From Lonicera japonica (Eukaryota; Streptophyta; Magnoliopsida; Dipsacales; Caprifoliaceae), in contig CM038471.1 of the NCBI GenBank assembly GCA_021464415.1, forward strand, positions 72,022,851 through 72,086,850: a DNA stretch of 64,000 nt, in the 5' to 3' direction. Shown here piece after piece: positions 1 to 11,895 of the stretch (positions within the stretch are counted from its first letter, which is position 1; each line of letters starts with the position of its first letter). Both the position numbers and the translations under genes were made by a program. The notes under the pieces are model-generated. The model did no database searches and had not been told where the DNA came from. It saw only the letters and a list, made by a program, of their open reading frames with translations.

Positions 1-2
1 CA

Positions 3-485
3 AAAGATGGGGCTGATAGTGTTGCGGGATTCGTAGACTCCGATTATGCGGGGGACCTTGATAAAAGAAGGTCAACCACGGGTTATGTGTTCACTTTGGC
101 AAGTGGGCCGGTTTCATGGAGATCTATGTTACAAGCAACAAGCGCTTTGTCTACGACAGAGGCAGAGTATATGGCACTCACGGAGGCGTCGAAGGAGGCG
201 GTATGGTTGAAAGGTTTAGTGAGCGAGTTGTGCTTGAAGCATGAAAGTATTTTGCTACGGTGTGATAGTCAAAGTGCACTTTTCTTGGCTAAGAATCAAG
301 TGTATCATGCTCGCACGAAGCACATAGATGTGAGGTATCACCGAGTTCGGGATTGGGTTAATTCCGGGGAAGTCGTTCTAGAAAAGGTGAATACGGATGA
401 GAATGCGGCCGATATGCTCACAAAACCGGTAACCACGGAGAAGTTTAGGCATTACCTTAAGCTTCTTAATCTCACTTCATGTTGA
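3..485 (+). CDS. Copia polyprotein C-terminus (RNase H domain), partial
   Basis: An open frame runs in from the window edge to a TGA at 483-485. It shows hallmark motifs of the copia RNase H/C-terminal region: [17 protein letters not shown] near the start, [10 protein letters not shown] in the middle, [11 protein letters not shown] and ADMLTKP near the end. RNase H removes the RNA strand during reverse transcription of the element. The part visible here is undamaged, so the element may still be coding-competent, but integrase and reverse transcriptase are outside the window. An internal ATG at 87 is not a real start. Confidence 0.93.
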   Translation, partial: KDGADSVAGFVDSDYAGDLDKRRSTTGYVFTLASGPVSWRSMLQATSALSTTEAEYMALTEASKEAVWLKGLVSELCLKHESILLRCDSQSALFLAKNQVYHARTKHIDVRYHRVRDWVNSGEVVLEKVNTDENAADMLTKPVTTEKFRHYLKLLNLTSC

Positions 486-649
486 AGGAGGAGGGTGTGA
501 CCTTGGAGGTGTCGGGATAATCTCTAAGGGGATGCACGGTTCTTATCCCGAGGTGAAGCAATCGAGATTGGTTTGAGATTACTCGCCAAGGTGGAGATTG
601 TTGTGTTTGGCTTGCAATCTATGTTACAAATATGGTGCAAGCTGGAATG

Positions 650-778
650 CTGCAAAAGCATTTTTGCAGCTGGGCCGGAAAACCGCAAAAGCACTTTTGC
701 AGCTCGGCAGAAGTGTTCTGGAAAGGTGCAAAACCACTTTTGCACCTTGGGCGAGAAACTGCAAATGCGCTTTTGCAG
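650..778. promoter_or_regulatory. Four 20-bp palindromes in the LTR U3 region
   Basis: Imperfect palindromes of the form CTGCAAAAGCACTTTTGCAG occur at 650-669, 683-702, 726-745 and 759-778, with start-to-start spacings of 33, 43 and 33 bp. They lie 40-170 bp upstream of the TATA box. Position and regularity suggest binding sites for a dimeric regulator of retrotransposon transcription. That role is inferred. Confidence 0.6.
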
Positions 779-817
779 TCCGGCGGGTAAAGCCTTTTGG
801 CTTATTTTCTCACTTAG

Positions 818-825
818 TATAAATA
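818..825 (+). promoter_or_regulatory. TATA box of the copia LTR
   Basis: The sequence TATAAATA lies mid-LTR, downstream of the palindrome cluster. This is the expected place for the U3 core promoter that starts genomic RNA synthesis. Confidence 0.7.
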
Positions 826-1291
826 GAAAGGCTTATTTCTATTTATTGTAATGTTGCATTTGCAAGAGTGAGAAAGAGATAGTTGTTCTTACAAGTAAGG
901 GTATTTCTTGTGAGAGGTTAGCTAGGGCTTAGCTAAGGTTTGAGAGGGTAATCTTTTGAGGTTTGTTCCATTGATTTGAGTGAGGATTATTGAGAGAGAG
1001 TTGGTGTAAATTCTTGGTTGATCAATAAAGTTGCTCCCCTTTCAAGTGGAAGACCCAAAGGGTTCCACATTATCTCCGGTGTGTTTTTCCTCTTTGCTTT
1101 GCACTTGATTCTTGTTGTTCTTTATCTTTTATCTATAGTTGCTTGTGATTGTGTTGGTTATCTTGGTTTGAGCCAAAGATCCTATTGCTTGTCGGTTTTC
1201 GCCCGCCAAGTGTTCGTAGAAATTCCCGAAAGGGATTTCTCGGGTTTATTGGTGGATTTGGGACTTGGTTATTGTTCCCACATTCACAACA

Positions 1292-1464
1292 TACTCGGCT
1301 ATATACTCAGCTAACTAGACTATACTTAGCTAAAGACCTTTGGTTTCTTTCGACTGTCATGTTCATTGTTCCTTACTTGGGCTCACTCTCAAAACGTCTG
1401 GCCTACTTAGGTTCGGCCCTAGAATACTTAGCCTAAATAGAGACTCCATCTTTAACCTCCCACA
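1292..1464. mobile_element. Remnant of a solo LTR, split by the copia insertion
   Basis: This 173-bp piece matches the right end of the solo LTR at 58485-59271 almost base for base. It ends CCCACA and is followed by CAATA (1465-1469), the same five bases that flank the solo LTR in copy B. The rest of the LTR would lie left of the copia element, outside the window. Confidence 0.85.
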
Positions 1465-1518
1465 CAATATATAAGATAATCCATACTAAAAATTTGAGAG
1501 AAGGTGAAAAATAATTAC

Positions 1519-4500
1519 CATGGGATACACACTCATTGATGACACTATTGTAGAATTTTATTCCTTCTAAATTCACTCCTCCACTGATCTTCCCACCTGA
1601 AAATGGAAAAAATAAATATCATTAGATATATATTAAATTACCAATTTTTTTTTTTCAATTTTAAATACAAGTAAGATATGGTTATTGAAATGATTCAATA
1701 TTTGCAATCTAATTACGTGGTAATATTCTTGACCATGAGATGGACATTCTGAAGGCATCCATGCCAAGTTCCTTAAGCAATTTAATATCCCCCTACAACA
1801 TTTCCAATAATTTCGTAAAATAAATTATTTTTTTACAAAAAGAAAATTACATTGTCATCACTAGCGTATTAAATTGACATGGTAAATAATCACAAAGAAG
1901 AGCCAAAAAAAAGCATAAATTTCCTTCTTGTAGAATGTATGAAACCATACCTTATAGTGATGATAAAAATCAACAGCTATATCTCCTGTACTCCGGTCCG
2001 AAATTTTTTCTACCATCCACAAGAACGCATTATTTAAGGATTTAAGATACAATACACTAAATTTAAACTAGGAGAAGATGACCAATTTGTAACGAACGAA
2101 CTACTTTTTAATTTACGATCCTCATGCATATTTATTATTACTATTTTTAGTATTTTGTTTTCATAAATTTGAAGGTCCTATAATTGATTCTTATTTTTTT
2201 GTCCTCTTAGTCATATCACAGTTGTATTTTGGATTTATTATGAAATACTAAATAAATTAATGGCAAGATAGTAATGGTATAATATTTGCCACAAGGGTTC
2301 GAATCTCCTCCTCCATCCCCTCCCCCAATTGAACTTTTATAGATCTATTACTTGTATGAAAAAATAGAAAATTAATACAATAAACACTGCAAGCTTTTTT
2401 TAAAAAAAAAATTATGATTTTCTATACATATATATATGTTAAAATGAATTATCAATTAACCAAATGCATAGGCAAAAGGATATATGGCTCCTTAATATGG
2501 TCGGTTCCTCTAAGTAATCATATTTAATAAGTTATACATGTTGGAATTAATCACTAAATCACTTAAGTCATCATGTCAAATTATCAAGAACTAAATTAAA
2601 ACAATGAAACCGCGTACCTAGATCCATGATAAACAAATGCGGAATATATAGGAGGATCGATCACAATAACATCACGGATCGAGCGGGTACGTGGTCTTCC
2701 TCAACCAAATCGCCTTATTGTCTTCATGGGAATTTTTGGTTCTCTTCCAGATGGGGAGAAGGGAGCCGTATTTTGATTTGGTGTATTGGGGACCATAACC
2801 CTAATATTCTCTTTATATATAAACTAATTAGAGTTCCCATTAAACCCTAATAAGCCCATATAAGGTATCTACACATTTGGCTCACATTTATTTGAGTAGT
2901 CTTATGGGCTTAACTAAATATTAATTAGACCACTAAAAATTAGCCCATTAATTAAATAGCAAATATAATTGAAATATTATAATATGTTGTCCACATAAAT
3001 TAGAAAATATAAATTTTCTAACAATCTCCCACTTGGGCTACATATTACTCCGAAAACAATTATATCACTGAATTCCTTAAGCGCGCATCAGTATGCTATT
3101 TATCCTTAGACTTCTCCTTAAAACAATCTGGTCTATCTCATGTACGAGTAATGAAATTACCACAGCTTTTATCACAGTAAGGTCGTGACTAAACCACGAT
3201 TATCACCATACTAATACACTTAATAACATAGATCAAATGTGGATGAGTAGCATGAAAATTACATGCAATGTGATCTTAGACATGCCTATTTCCAACTGGC
3301 CCAACTTTAATGAGATCAGCATTAACCCTCCAAACTTTATGTTAAACCACAATGGAAGGAAATAAAACAAATATTCAGAGTTAAGACGAAAATAAACCAT
3401 CTTCTTTATTCTGCAGAAAATATGCATCTAAATAAAAGAGTATCCAGGATACAAACTCCCACTAAACCAGCACTTTATTAGATAACACAAAACCCAAATG
3501 AGCAATATACTCATGAAATACCTTATGTGTTAAGCCTTTAGTGAACGGATCCGTAATCATGGAGTTTGTACTTATATGCTCTATAGATACGACAACTCTG
3601 AACTCATTTTTTAACAACAAAAAACTTTAATATCTATGTGCTTTAGATTTTCGAAAAATTTCTGTTGTTGTCGAATATAGCAAAATCAATTATTGTCACA
3701 AAATATCTTTAATGGTCTTTCGACACTATCTACAATTCACAACCTAGTGACAAAATTGTGCAGCTATATCCCATCCAAAAATCGAAATCAGAATACCATA
3801 TGATCTCCAACTAATCTGATTTTCGATAAGTAAGTATATAATCATTTTTGTTCTCTTTAAATACCGTATAACCCTTTAATTGGCTGTTTTCCGAATATAT
3901 ATCATAGGGTTACTTAAATATCTACCAAATATCTTTACTATGAACGCTAAACCCAAATGCGTACATACTTTATGATACATCAGACTCCCTACAACTGATG
4001 CATAAGGAATCTTTTGCATCTCTTTCTTTTCAACTTTATGTTGGGACACTTGTTGTGATATAAATTGTCTCCTTTAACAATGGGAGTATCTCCTGAATGA
4101 CAATCTTTCATGCCAAATCTAATAAGAATTTCTTTCGATATATCTCTTTCGTGAAAACCATAAGATACCCGACAATAATGTCGATGTATATGTATTCCTA
4201 ATATAAAAGAGATATTATCAACATAAAATACCAAGACTACTCCCACTGAACTTATGATATACATAATCATCAACCGGATTTACCTCAAAACCTTATGAGA
4301 TAATAACTTGATGAAATATGTAATACCATTGACGGAAAACTTTCTTAAGGCCATAGATGAATTTCTTTAATTTAACTTCTTCTTGAGATTGTTGAGTTTG
4401 CTATATAGGAAGTTTTTCAACATTGTCTTAATGATCCTTATTTGCATTTAAAATAATATAAAAAATTTGATCATAATCATTATCAATAACAGTACTTGGA

Positions 4501-7500
4501 ATTTGAATAAATTCATTTTCAAATACAATGTTTCTAACTTTATCTTCCCCCTCAAACTCAATAATCTAAAGAAATTTGGCATTTTCCGTCTTAATAAAGG
4601 ATTTATTCAAGGGATCATAAAATTTATAATCTCTCGATCTTTCAGTGTATCTAACAAAGTAGCAGCTTATTATATTAAGTCCAATTTCTTTTCTTTATGG
4701 TCTTACCACAGCTAGACAACCTATTTTAGCAACTACTTTGATATAACACTGCTTAAAAAATATGCTGCAGTCTTAAGTGTTTCTTCCTAGAGTCATCATG
4801 GTAGAGAAGAATGATTAATCACGCTCCTTACCATATCCTTAAGCTTCTGTTTTATCTCTCAGCAACACTGTTCATACTAGGTTTGCCTAGCATGGTGTAC
4901 TGTGAGACAATTCTGCATTTCTCTAGGAATTTCACAAATGTCCAGAACGTTGTTTACCTTATCCATTATATCTACCGTAGTATTTACCACCACGATCAGA
5001 TTTCACGGCCTTAACTTTCTTGCCTAGTTGATTTTTAACTCCAACTATGAAAGTCATAACAACGTTTAAGGATTGTAACTTCTCATCAATTAAATATAGG
5101 TACCCTTAATAATTGTCATGAACATAATAAAATACTGTTAACCATTCCAAAAGGCCGTATAGAACAATTCACAGATATCGTCATGAATTAGTTCTAAGAC
5201 AATTGAATTCCTTATGGCACCTAGTTTCCTTATGTTTGTCCATTCCCCCTTTACACATTAAATACAGATTTTAAAATCTATTAAATCAAGGGGTTTTAAG
5301 AATTTCACAAGTCTCTTAATTCTCTATTTAGAGATTTATCCCAAATGCTTGTGCCATAACATGGAAGAATTCTTATCAGTTAATTTATGCTTTGTATCAC
5401 GTGAATCAATTTACAAGGTCTCATTATATGAGGTGGTTGTATCCGTATATAAGCTATCAATTAAAGAAATAGTAGCAAAATATTTGAATTTTGAAAAAGA
5501 CTTAACTTTATTATTTTCAAATGAACAATAATAACCGTATTTGTCCAAATAAAAATAAAAATTATGTCTAAATGACAATACTATATAAGTCTCTCCCAAA
5601 TTCAAAAGTAATTAGTCTTTAATGATAACTTAAAATTCCTTAAAACCTCAACTGTAACTGTTTCGCCACTGCCCTGATAGATGCAAATTTCAACATCAAT
5701 TAGCTTTTGGCTCCACATATAACCTCTAAACACACTTAGGTGAGTAGTGTCACCAAAATTTACTCACAAAGTAATCACATGTACATAAGTTAAACTAACT
5801 ACCGAACAAAACATAATGAGAAGTATATCCTACTTTACACGCCAAATGACGTATTTAAAACATTACTACGTATATCCTTCTTGCAAAATTAACTGACAAA
5901 TTCTTTATCATGTTTCTTTTGCAATTACTATAGTATTGTTCTAACTGCAGCTTCTTAATTTTTATCATTTATCCTTTCCTTTAGAGGTGTTTGCTAGATG
6001 AGTAACCACTGTCTTTTATCGCTAAATCTTTTATTCTCCTTGCACACTGTAAAATATGAACTCATTAAGAGATCATTAACTTATCCTTATGAGTATTGTA
6101 ACTCATTATAAATTAACTGTATTATGCGGGAAGAGAAATAAAGAACTTGATACACGAGCAAGTCATTAGACAGCCCTAACTTTAGTGCATTTAATTTAAA
6201 AGCGATATCAGACATTTTCATAATGTACTTCCCTTATGTTCCTTTTCCTTATACCTTATTGAAACAAGACTAATCAGAAGGTTACTTGTTTCGGCCTTTT
6301 TGTTTTGGCAAAATATTTTTATAATTTCTTTAAGGAACTAAGTATCATTTTTGTCATAAAGCCCCAAAAATTCTTGGAATAGAAGCGTTCTATTTCCAAT
6401 TCTTAAAATTTATGCCGTTAAGCACCGATACCGAATTTATGTTGGCAGATATATAAAGCATAACTTAAAATTAAATAGAGAACAAATTATAAAAATTACA
6501 AACTTACAATTAATATAAATGTCACAACATATTAACAAACAATATATATGAATGACACAATTATCCAAATTATCAATAGTGGGTCCCCATCACAAGATAC
6601 CTAGCACAACATTGATATTTTGTCTTTGGACAGAAACATCAACTTGTAATTGGTCATCTCAATGCAGTAATCAAATATAAATAACAAATACTGTCAAATA
6701 ATAGGACTTCCTTTGGGCCAACGTATTATTCACATGAAAAACTTAATTGTTATATTATATTTATTACCACAAGTGTACACGTTATTCGGCCAAACAATAA
6801 CCTTCCTTTGGGCCGATTATTATTCGCATAAATAACAATTACACACATCTTAATATTTTAAAACAAATAAATTTTTGCGATAGAGGTTACTTTGGCAACT
6901 TATCATTTCAATTCATTTATTTTAAAATATCAGACAATTTGTGCTTCGCATCCTTATAATCTAAAAAAAATGGATTTTCCGTATTAATGATATTTGCAAA
7001 ACATAAACCTTATCTTTCCCACATTGACGTGTACTACAATTTTGGATTACTGACAGTCTAGCTCTTTCGTGCCCAAACAAGACTGTAATAGGTACTCTCA
7101 ATATAAGAATCAAGTGTTGATAATAATTTCTGTCAAACAAAAAGCCTTTCTTTGGACTGACTTATTGCTCACATGAATACCTGACAATTATCACACATTT
7201 ATTCTCGCACGTGTGTTTATTATTCTGCCAAATAATAACCTTCCTTTGGGCCGATTATTAAATGCATAAATAATAACCACACAAATATCGAGAAAAAATA
7301 ATGTCTATTATTTGGCCAAATAATAATTTTCCTTTGGGCCAATTATTATTTGCATAAATAATAAACATTAATATCTTAAATAAATAATAAGCGTGATCTA
7401 AACCATTAATCACAATAGTCACAAAAATAAAATTTAATCTTTCAATATAAAATTTTAATAATTTTATACAGAATCTTAATCCAAAAAAATACAATAAAAT

Positions 7501-7826
7501 GTGCAGGGTTTCTAAAGAAGAAAAATAAATAAGTAAATCAATTATTTACTCCATCAAAAATATCCACCAAACCTTATTGCTAATTAGATCAATATTTAAG
7601 ATCTCTGCACTTTTGTATATATGGTTCCGTTCACACCCCACTCAAAAAATCAGTGCCATCACATCAAGCAAATTATACCAAATTATATATATGCATGTAC
7701 TTAAAATCATATTATGTGACCTGAATAAATATTCATAAAAGATATTGTTGTAGCCATTGTTCGGCTGCTTTAGGTTTGTCAAAAAAAAATAAATCACGCC
7801 GAAGAGTAACATCACTCTTAGGCTAA

Positions 7827-7862
<36 letters not shown>

Positions 7863-9957
7863 TAAAAAAAGATGAAAAACAGAAAAAGAAAAAACCAAGT
7901 CCTTGATCTGCCGCATGTCAAATCGATCGGAGATTTTACCCCTTTAATATATAACTAGACCACATCTCATATACATATATACATTAAACGACGACAAGCA
8001 ATAGTACTCACATATATATTTATTCGACACAGAAGTTAATTCACCTTTAATTGTTATAACTGAAACTCCAATATTATTATATAATAATAATAATTTTTTA
8101 AATCTCTTAATAATTTAACATGAAGTTGCTCTGATACCACTTGTTGGAATTAATCACTAAATCACTTAAGTCATCATGTCAAATTATCAAGAACTAAATT
8201 AAAACAATGAAACCGCGTACCTAGATCCATGATAAACAAATGCGGAATATATAGGAGGATCGATCACAATAACATCACGGATCGAGCGGGTACGTGGTCT
8301 TCCTCAACCAAATCGCCTTATTGTCTTCATGGGAATTTTTGGTTCTCTTCCAGATGGGAGAGAAGGGAGCCGTATTTTGATTTGGTGTATTGGGGACCAT
8401 AACCCTAATATTCTCTTTATATATAAACTAATTAGAGTTCCCATTAAACCCTAATAAGCCCATATAAGGTATCTACACATTTGGCTCACATTTATTTGAG
8501 TAGTCTTATGGGCTTAACTAAATATTAATTAGACCACTAAAAATTAGCCCATTAATTAAATAACAAATATAATTAAAATATTATAATATGTTGTCCACAT
8601 AAATTAGAAAATATAAATTTTCTAACAATACAATTATTTAATTACTGCAGAATGACAATTCCTCACCGTACATTGATTAATCACCAAAATTAAATACCAC
8701 ATGGCGCCTATAAAGTACTGTCACATTTAAGATAGTTTCCTTTGTATTATATTAGGTTTAGACAAGTGTTGAGATTGGGCTTTTCAAAATGATAGGTAAA
8801 ATAATTTTCAATGCGGATATGATGCAGACCGGTATGTATATATATATATATATGAACAGTTCTTTAGTCGCAAATTTTAGTCACTCAAAAATATCTCCCT
8901 CTATTTTAATAATAAAAATTTATTATTAAAAATCGGTCCATACTAGATCCGTGTTGATATATATGTGTATATGTGTATAATAAATTTGGTACACAAGTCG
9001 AACAATATCATTTACTGCTTCGATCAATCATCAATAGTTAAAATGCTAGCTTTTAACTATTTGTTCTGGACTAATTACATTTACGCATTTTACATACTCT
9101 ATATATGTCTAGGAAGTAGGAATGCATGCATAAAATAGGAATAGATCCAATCATATCATATCGCTGGGTGGATCTCGTAGGCGAAACGGTGACTTCAATT
9201 CATGAACAAAAAAGTGTTTGTTTACTCATATTAATTAATTAGTTTAGTCTCCTTATGGTTCTCTACATGCATGGCTATTTAATTAACAAACTAACGTACA
9301 TTTATAAATTATGTATAAAAGTATAAGACACAGTTAATATGGGCGATCATAATTCCGAGTTTGTTAATTTTTAGCATGCGGTTCTCAACTTATTTTTAAA
9401 AGAACGTAATCCTTGTAGTCAGGTTTTTTTAGTAGCTCAATTCAAGCGAGAACCAAGATTCATAAATATTATGCAGTTAATATTAACTTTGTCAGCAGCG
9501 GATAATAATTTTACGGGAGATACTAATGTATGCGATATGTTGTGCAAGATACAAAAAAAGAGTAACTCTAGAAATCATGTTAAAATAAAAAATTGTAAAT
9601 CTTAAAAAGTTTTAAATTCAGGAATTAGATCTTTTTTTTTCATTTTTATAACAGTTAAGCCCTGATAAAGTTCTATTTACTTTGTGAATAGGTGTAAGCT
9701 ATATTCCAAGAGATAACCTAAAATATTATACACAGCTTGTGAGTGCATAAATTAATGTGTTATCTATAGCCTATAGGTCAACTATTAAATTGTTCTAAGG
9801 GTGTGTTTGATTGAGAGTATTTTCCATGGAAAATATCCATTTTCCACTTGATTTGACAACTTAAGGTGTTTGATTGACTTTTTTTTCTAGGCAATTGAAT
9901 TCCCACTTTTGGCTCACACACATTACATTTTCCTTGTAAACAAGGAAAATATTTTCT

Positions 9958-9998
<41 letters not shown>

Positions 9999-11830
9999 CT
10001 AGTTTTTATTTTCCAGGCAATTGCACGGTTTTCGAGACAACATTTTACCCATTTTCTACACTAAAAAAGCTATAACTTAAACTACAAAATTCAAAATTTA
10101 ATAAAAAATTTATATTTAAAATCTACTCATCAAGATCAATTAAACAAGATCCATCATGACTATAAAATTATGTAAAAAAAAATACCCATAATTTTTTCTA
10201 CATTAAAAATGCCACAATACAACAAATATTTTCCGGGTAGAAAATTAAGGCAATCAAACACACAACACTTCATTTTCCATGCAACTCAATTCTAGGCAAT
10301 TCAATTACCGGTAACTTATTTTCTTTCCATGCAAATTCCACGCTTGCAATCAAACGCACCCTAAAAGTACATTAATCTCATTACATATCTCAACTTATTT
10401 TCATTTGTTTTTACCTCGTTTCTTAAATTGTTGTCAAACAAAGCCTAAGATTTATATTTCTTTTTTCGGAATGTATATAATCAATTTGCTAAACTATGTA
10501 ACCATATAAGAGTAATAAGCTAGTGTTACTAATCATAATGTTGAGTGCTTTACGTAAATTAAGCTACTGAAGTCATCGAGTGGTAGAGAAGGTATGGTTT
10601 CTCAAAGGCCACCAAGGTTTAAATTCCCGTCCCCTCCCCCTCAATGAACTTCAGACTATCATTACTTGTATTACAAAAATATCTAAAATGCGTTCAGTAC
10701 TCTAACTAAAAACAAGACATGTTTCTTTTAAATTTATCCCTTGAATGTGTGCCTATAAAAGTAAGTATTTATTTATATATACATATATAAACATTAAAAA
10801 AAAAAAAAAAAAAACCTGGATGATTATGAGTGAAAGTATCCCATATGCTAGGTCCTCTTCCTCCTTCGTTTGCTGCTCCTTCGACCTTACATTAAACCAT
10901 GTATGAATAGTTGAATACATACATTAGCAATGCGGTTTTAATACATATACATAAAGAGAGGAATGTTAATGTTGTTATGGCTGACCATTAGCCAACATAT
11001 ATTTTTTTAGCAACGGATATTTATCGTAACTTTTGTAAAAAAAAAAAAAAAAATTGTCGACGCTAGTATTTTACCGTCACTAAAAGCATATAGCATTAAT
11101 TAACCCACCCCTCATTTTGCTAGTAATTGGTTAATTTTTCATCTCAAGAGTAAAATTTGGTGTATACCTATCTGATCTTTATCCTTGAAAGTCGTCAAAA
11201 AATTCATGAATGAATTCATTTAAAAATGTAAAATTTTAAATGACAATCCACGAACCAATATGTTCTAGAACCCCTTTTTCCGATCCGGTGGCTAATGGAT
11301 CGAGGGGCCCGTCCCCCTAACTTTTTAAAAATTTGCATAGAGTTCTTAAATTTTTGAAATTTTGAGTAGTAATATTATTATTTTATTATGTATAGACATG
11401 ATAAACCTTATTAGCCCCTTCAAATTTTTTCTTTTAAGTAAAATTTATAAGTAAAAAACTACAGAGAAAATAACAGATAAGAATGACTAATCTTTTTTGG
11501 TTAACTTATTTTGAGTTTGTTTTTATGTTATTATTTTTATGTCAAAAAAAATAAAATTAGTAGCTGTATTTTGACCCCCAAATTCAAAATTATGTGTCCA
11601 CCGCCTTCCCCACTCTTATAATTTACAAAAGGTGAATTGTTAATAATATATATATATATATATACCTGGTAAGCAGCAGAGGCTGCCCCAAAAACAAAAT
11701 CATCAGGAAAAGCAGTGCGATTGAATGGAGGTCTATAATGGGCAGGAATAGGAGTTGTACTTTGTGCTGAATGAGTACCCAAAACTATCAAGTACAAGAA
11801 GATCAAACATCCTCTAGTGCCCATTTTCAT
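1519..11830 (-). CDS. GH1 beta-glucosidase, copy A, exons 1-5 (partial)
   Basis: This is the 5' part of a family 1 glycoside hydrolase, an enzyme that releases glucose from a beta-glucoside aglycone. Exons on the minus strand are 11666-11830 (signal peptide and [11 protein letters not shown]), 10816-10885 ([16 protein letters not shown]), 1951-2009 ([14 protein letters not shown]), 1717-1792 ([12 protein letters not shown]) and 1519-1596 ([16 protein letters not shown]). All five are in frame across GT-AG junctions. Copy A matches copy B nearly exactly, apart from points such as Tyr versus His in the DF(Y/H)HHYK segment. Exons 6-13, with both catalytic glutamates, would lie beyond the window edge. 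Intron 2 is swollen to 8.8 kb by a copia element and a Tourist MITE, and intron 5 holds another copia element. Whether the gene is still expressed cannot be told. Confidence 0.85.
2539..3023 (-). repeat. Left LTR (3' LTR in element orientation), 485 bp
   Basis: It is bounded by TGTTGG at the left and CTAACA at the right. The adjoining bases 3024-3036 read, on the minus strand, as the purine-rich AAGTGGGAGAT tract that primes plus-strand synthesis in copia elements. It differs from the right LTR at about four positions (near 2748 and near 2959-2975). Confidence 0.95.
3530..4275 (-). pseudogene. Degenerate copia pol remnant (reverse transcriptase to RNase H end)
   Basis: On the minus strand, 3989-4273 translates to recognisable but decayed reverse transcriptase: [15 protein letters not shown], then [17 protein letters not shown] and VKGDN, equivalent to the YVDD box and the NM-DCK-G-TP segment of copia RT. 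Further left, about 3530-3600 reads [16 protein letters not shown], the C-terminal end of copia pol. Frames are broken between these blocks and no long open frame remains, so the coding region is dead. Confidence 0.8.
4276..6700 (-). other. Copia interior, decayed, no usable gene
   Basis: This stretch should correspond to integrase, protease and gag in a minus-strand copia element. Only short open frames remain and no intact domain motif could be read. No host gene was seen. Confidence 0.5.
6700..7360. repeat. Dispersed leader repeats around CCTTTGGGCC
   Basis: Five related copies of a roughly 40-bp unit (CCTTTGGGCCGATTATTATT followed by TGCATAAATAA or similar) occur near 6711, 6803, 7148, 7230 and 7329. 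They lie in the 5' leader region of the minus-strand element, between primer-binding site and gag position. They may be structured leader or packaging sequence. The role is inferred. Confidence 0.6.
7831..7858. repeat. (TA)n microsatellite
   Basis: A run of alternating TA dinucleotides inside the copia leader region. Confidence 0.8.
8128..8139 (-). other. Primer-binding site for initiator Met-tRNA
   Basis: The minus strand reads TGGTATCAGAGC two bases inside the right LTR. This is the classic plant copia primer-binding site, complementary to the 3' end of initiator methionyl-tRNA. It fixes the element's orientation as leftward. Confidence 0.92.
8142..8627 (-). repeat. Right LTR (5' LTR in element orientation), 486 bp
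   Basis: Near-perfect copy of the left LTR, beginning TGTTGG and ending CTAACA. It is followed by the target duplication ATACA at 8628-8632. The roughly 99 percent identity between LTRs points to a recent insertion. Confidence 0.95.
9799..10361. mobile_element. Tourist-like (PIF/Harbinger) MITE, 563 bp
   Basis: Terminal inverted repeats GGGTGTGTTTGATTG at the left and CAATCAAACGCACCC at the right match the Tourist/PIF consensus form. The 3-bp target duplication TAA (9796-9798 and 10362-10364) is diagnostic. The duplicate at about 61515 holds the empty site with a single TAA. There is no transposase inside. A 39-base G run (9960-9998) lies within it. Confidence 0.92.
9960..9998. repeat. Poly-G tract of 39 bases
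   Basis: An uninterrupted run of G inside the Tourist MITE. Runs this long are rare in plant DNA and hard to sequence, so the true length is uncertain. Confidence 0.9.
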
Positions 11831-11885
11831 ACATATATATATAGCCTTATATATGTGAGTACTCTATGCAACTCTCTTGCCTTTG

Positions 11886-11895
11886 CTATTTATAG
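11886..11895 (-). promoter_or_regulatory. TATA box of beta-glucosidase copy A
   Basis: The minus strand reads CTATAAATAG about 55 bp upstream of the copy A start codon. The same element is at the same place in copies B and C, which supports both the promoter and the chosen start. Confidence 0.7.

Larger units (their letters stand above)
1..1291 (+). mobile_element. Ty1/copia LTR retrotransposon, 3' part
   Basis: The window opens inside the polyprotein of a copia-type retrotransposon. The end of its RNase H domain is followed by a polypurine tract (about 485-495) and a 3' LTR (496-1291). Its right boundary is fixed by the duplicate at 59099, which runs through the same flanking sequence without the element. 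The element is therefore inserted inside an older solo LTR, in intron 5 of beta-glucosidase copy A. The 5' LTR and most of the coding region lie left of the window, so its age cannot be judged here. Confidence 0.93.
496..1291 (+). repeat. 3' LTR of the copia element (about 796 bp)
   Basis: The LTR begins TGTGACC directly after a purine-rich tract and ends CACAACA. The right junction is certain because the paralogous segment at 59099 continues the flank (TACTCGGC) with no insertion. The left boundary is inferred from the purine tract and the TG dinucleotide. A TATA box and four palindromes lie in the U3 part (separate entries). Confidence 0.85.
2539..8627 (-). mobile_element. Complete Ty1/copia-type LTR element with degenerate coding region
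   Basis: Two nearly identical LTRs (2539-3023 and 8142-8627) enclose about 5.1 kb. The insertion is flanked by the 5-bp duplication ATACA (2534-2538 and 8628-8632), and the pre-insertion site is intact in the duplicate at about 60370. The LTRs begin TGTTGGAAT and end TCTAACA on the plus strand. A primer-binding site for initiator Met-tRNA (8128-8139) sits beside the right LTR and a polypurine tract beside the left one, so the element points leftward. The interior has only broken pol remnants, so the element must have moved with proteins supplied in trans or decayed very fast. Confidence 0.96.

Noticed and set aside
3230..3430. 64-codon minus-strand frame next to the left LTR
   Set aside because: It lies in the decayed copia interior and matches no pol motif.
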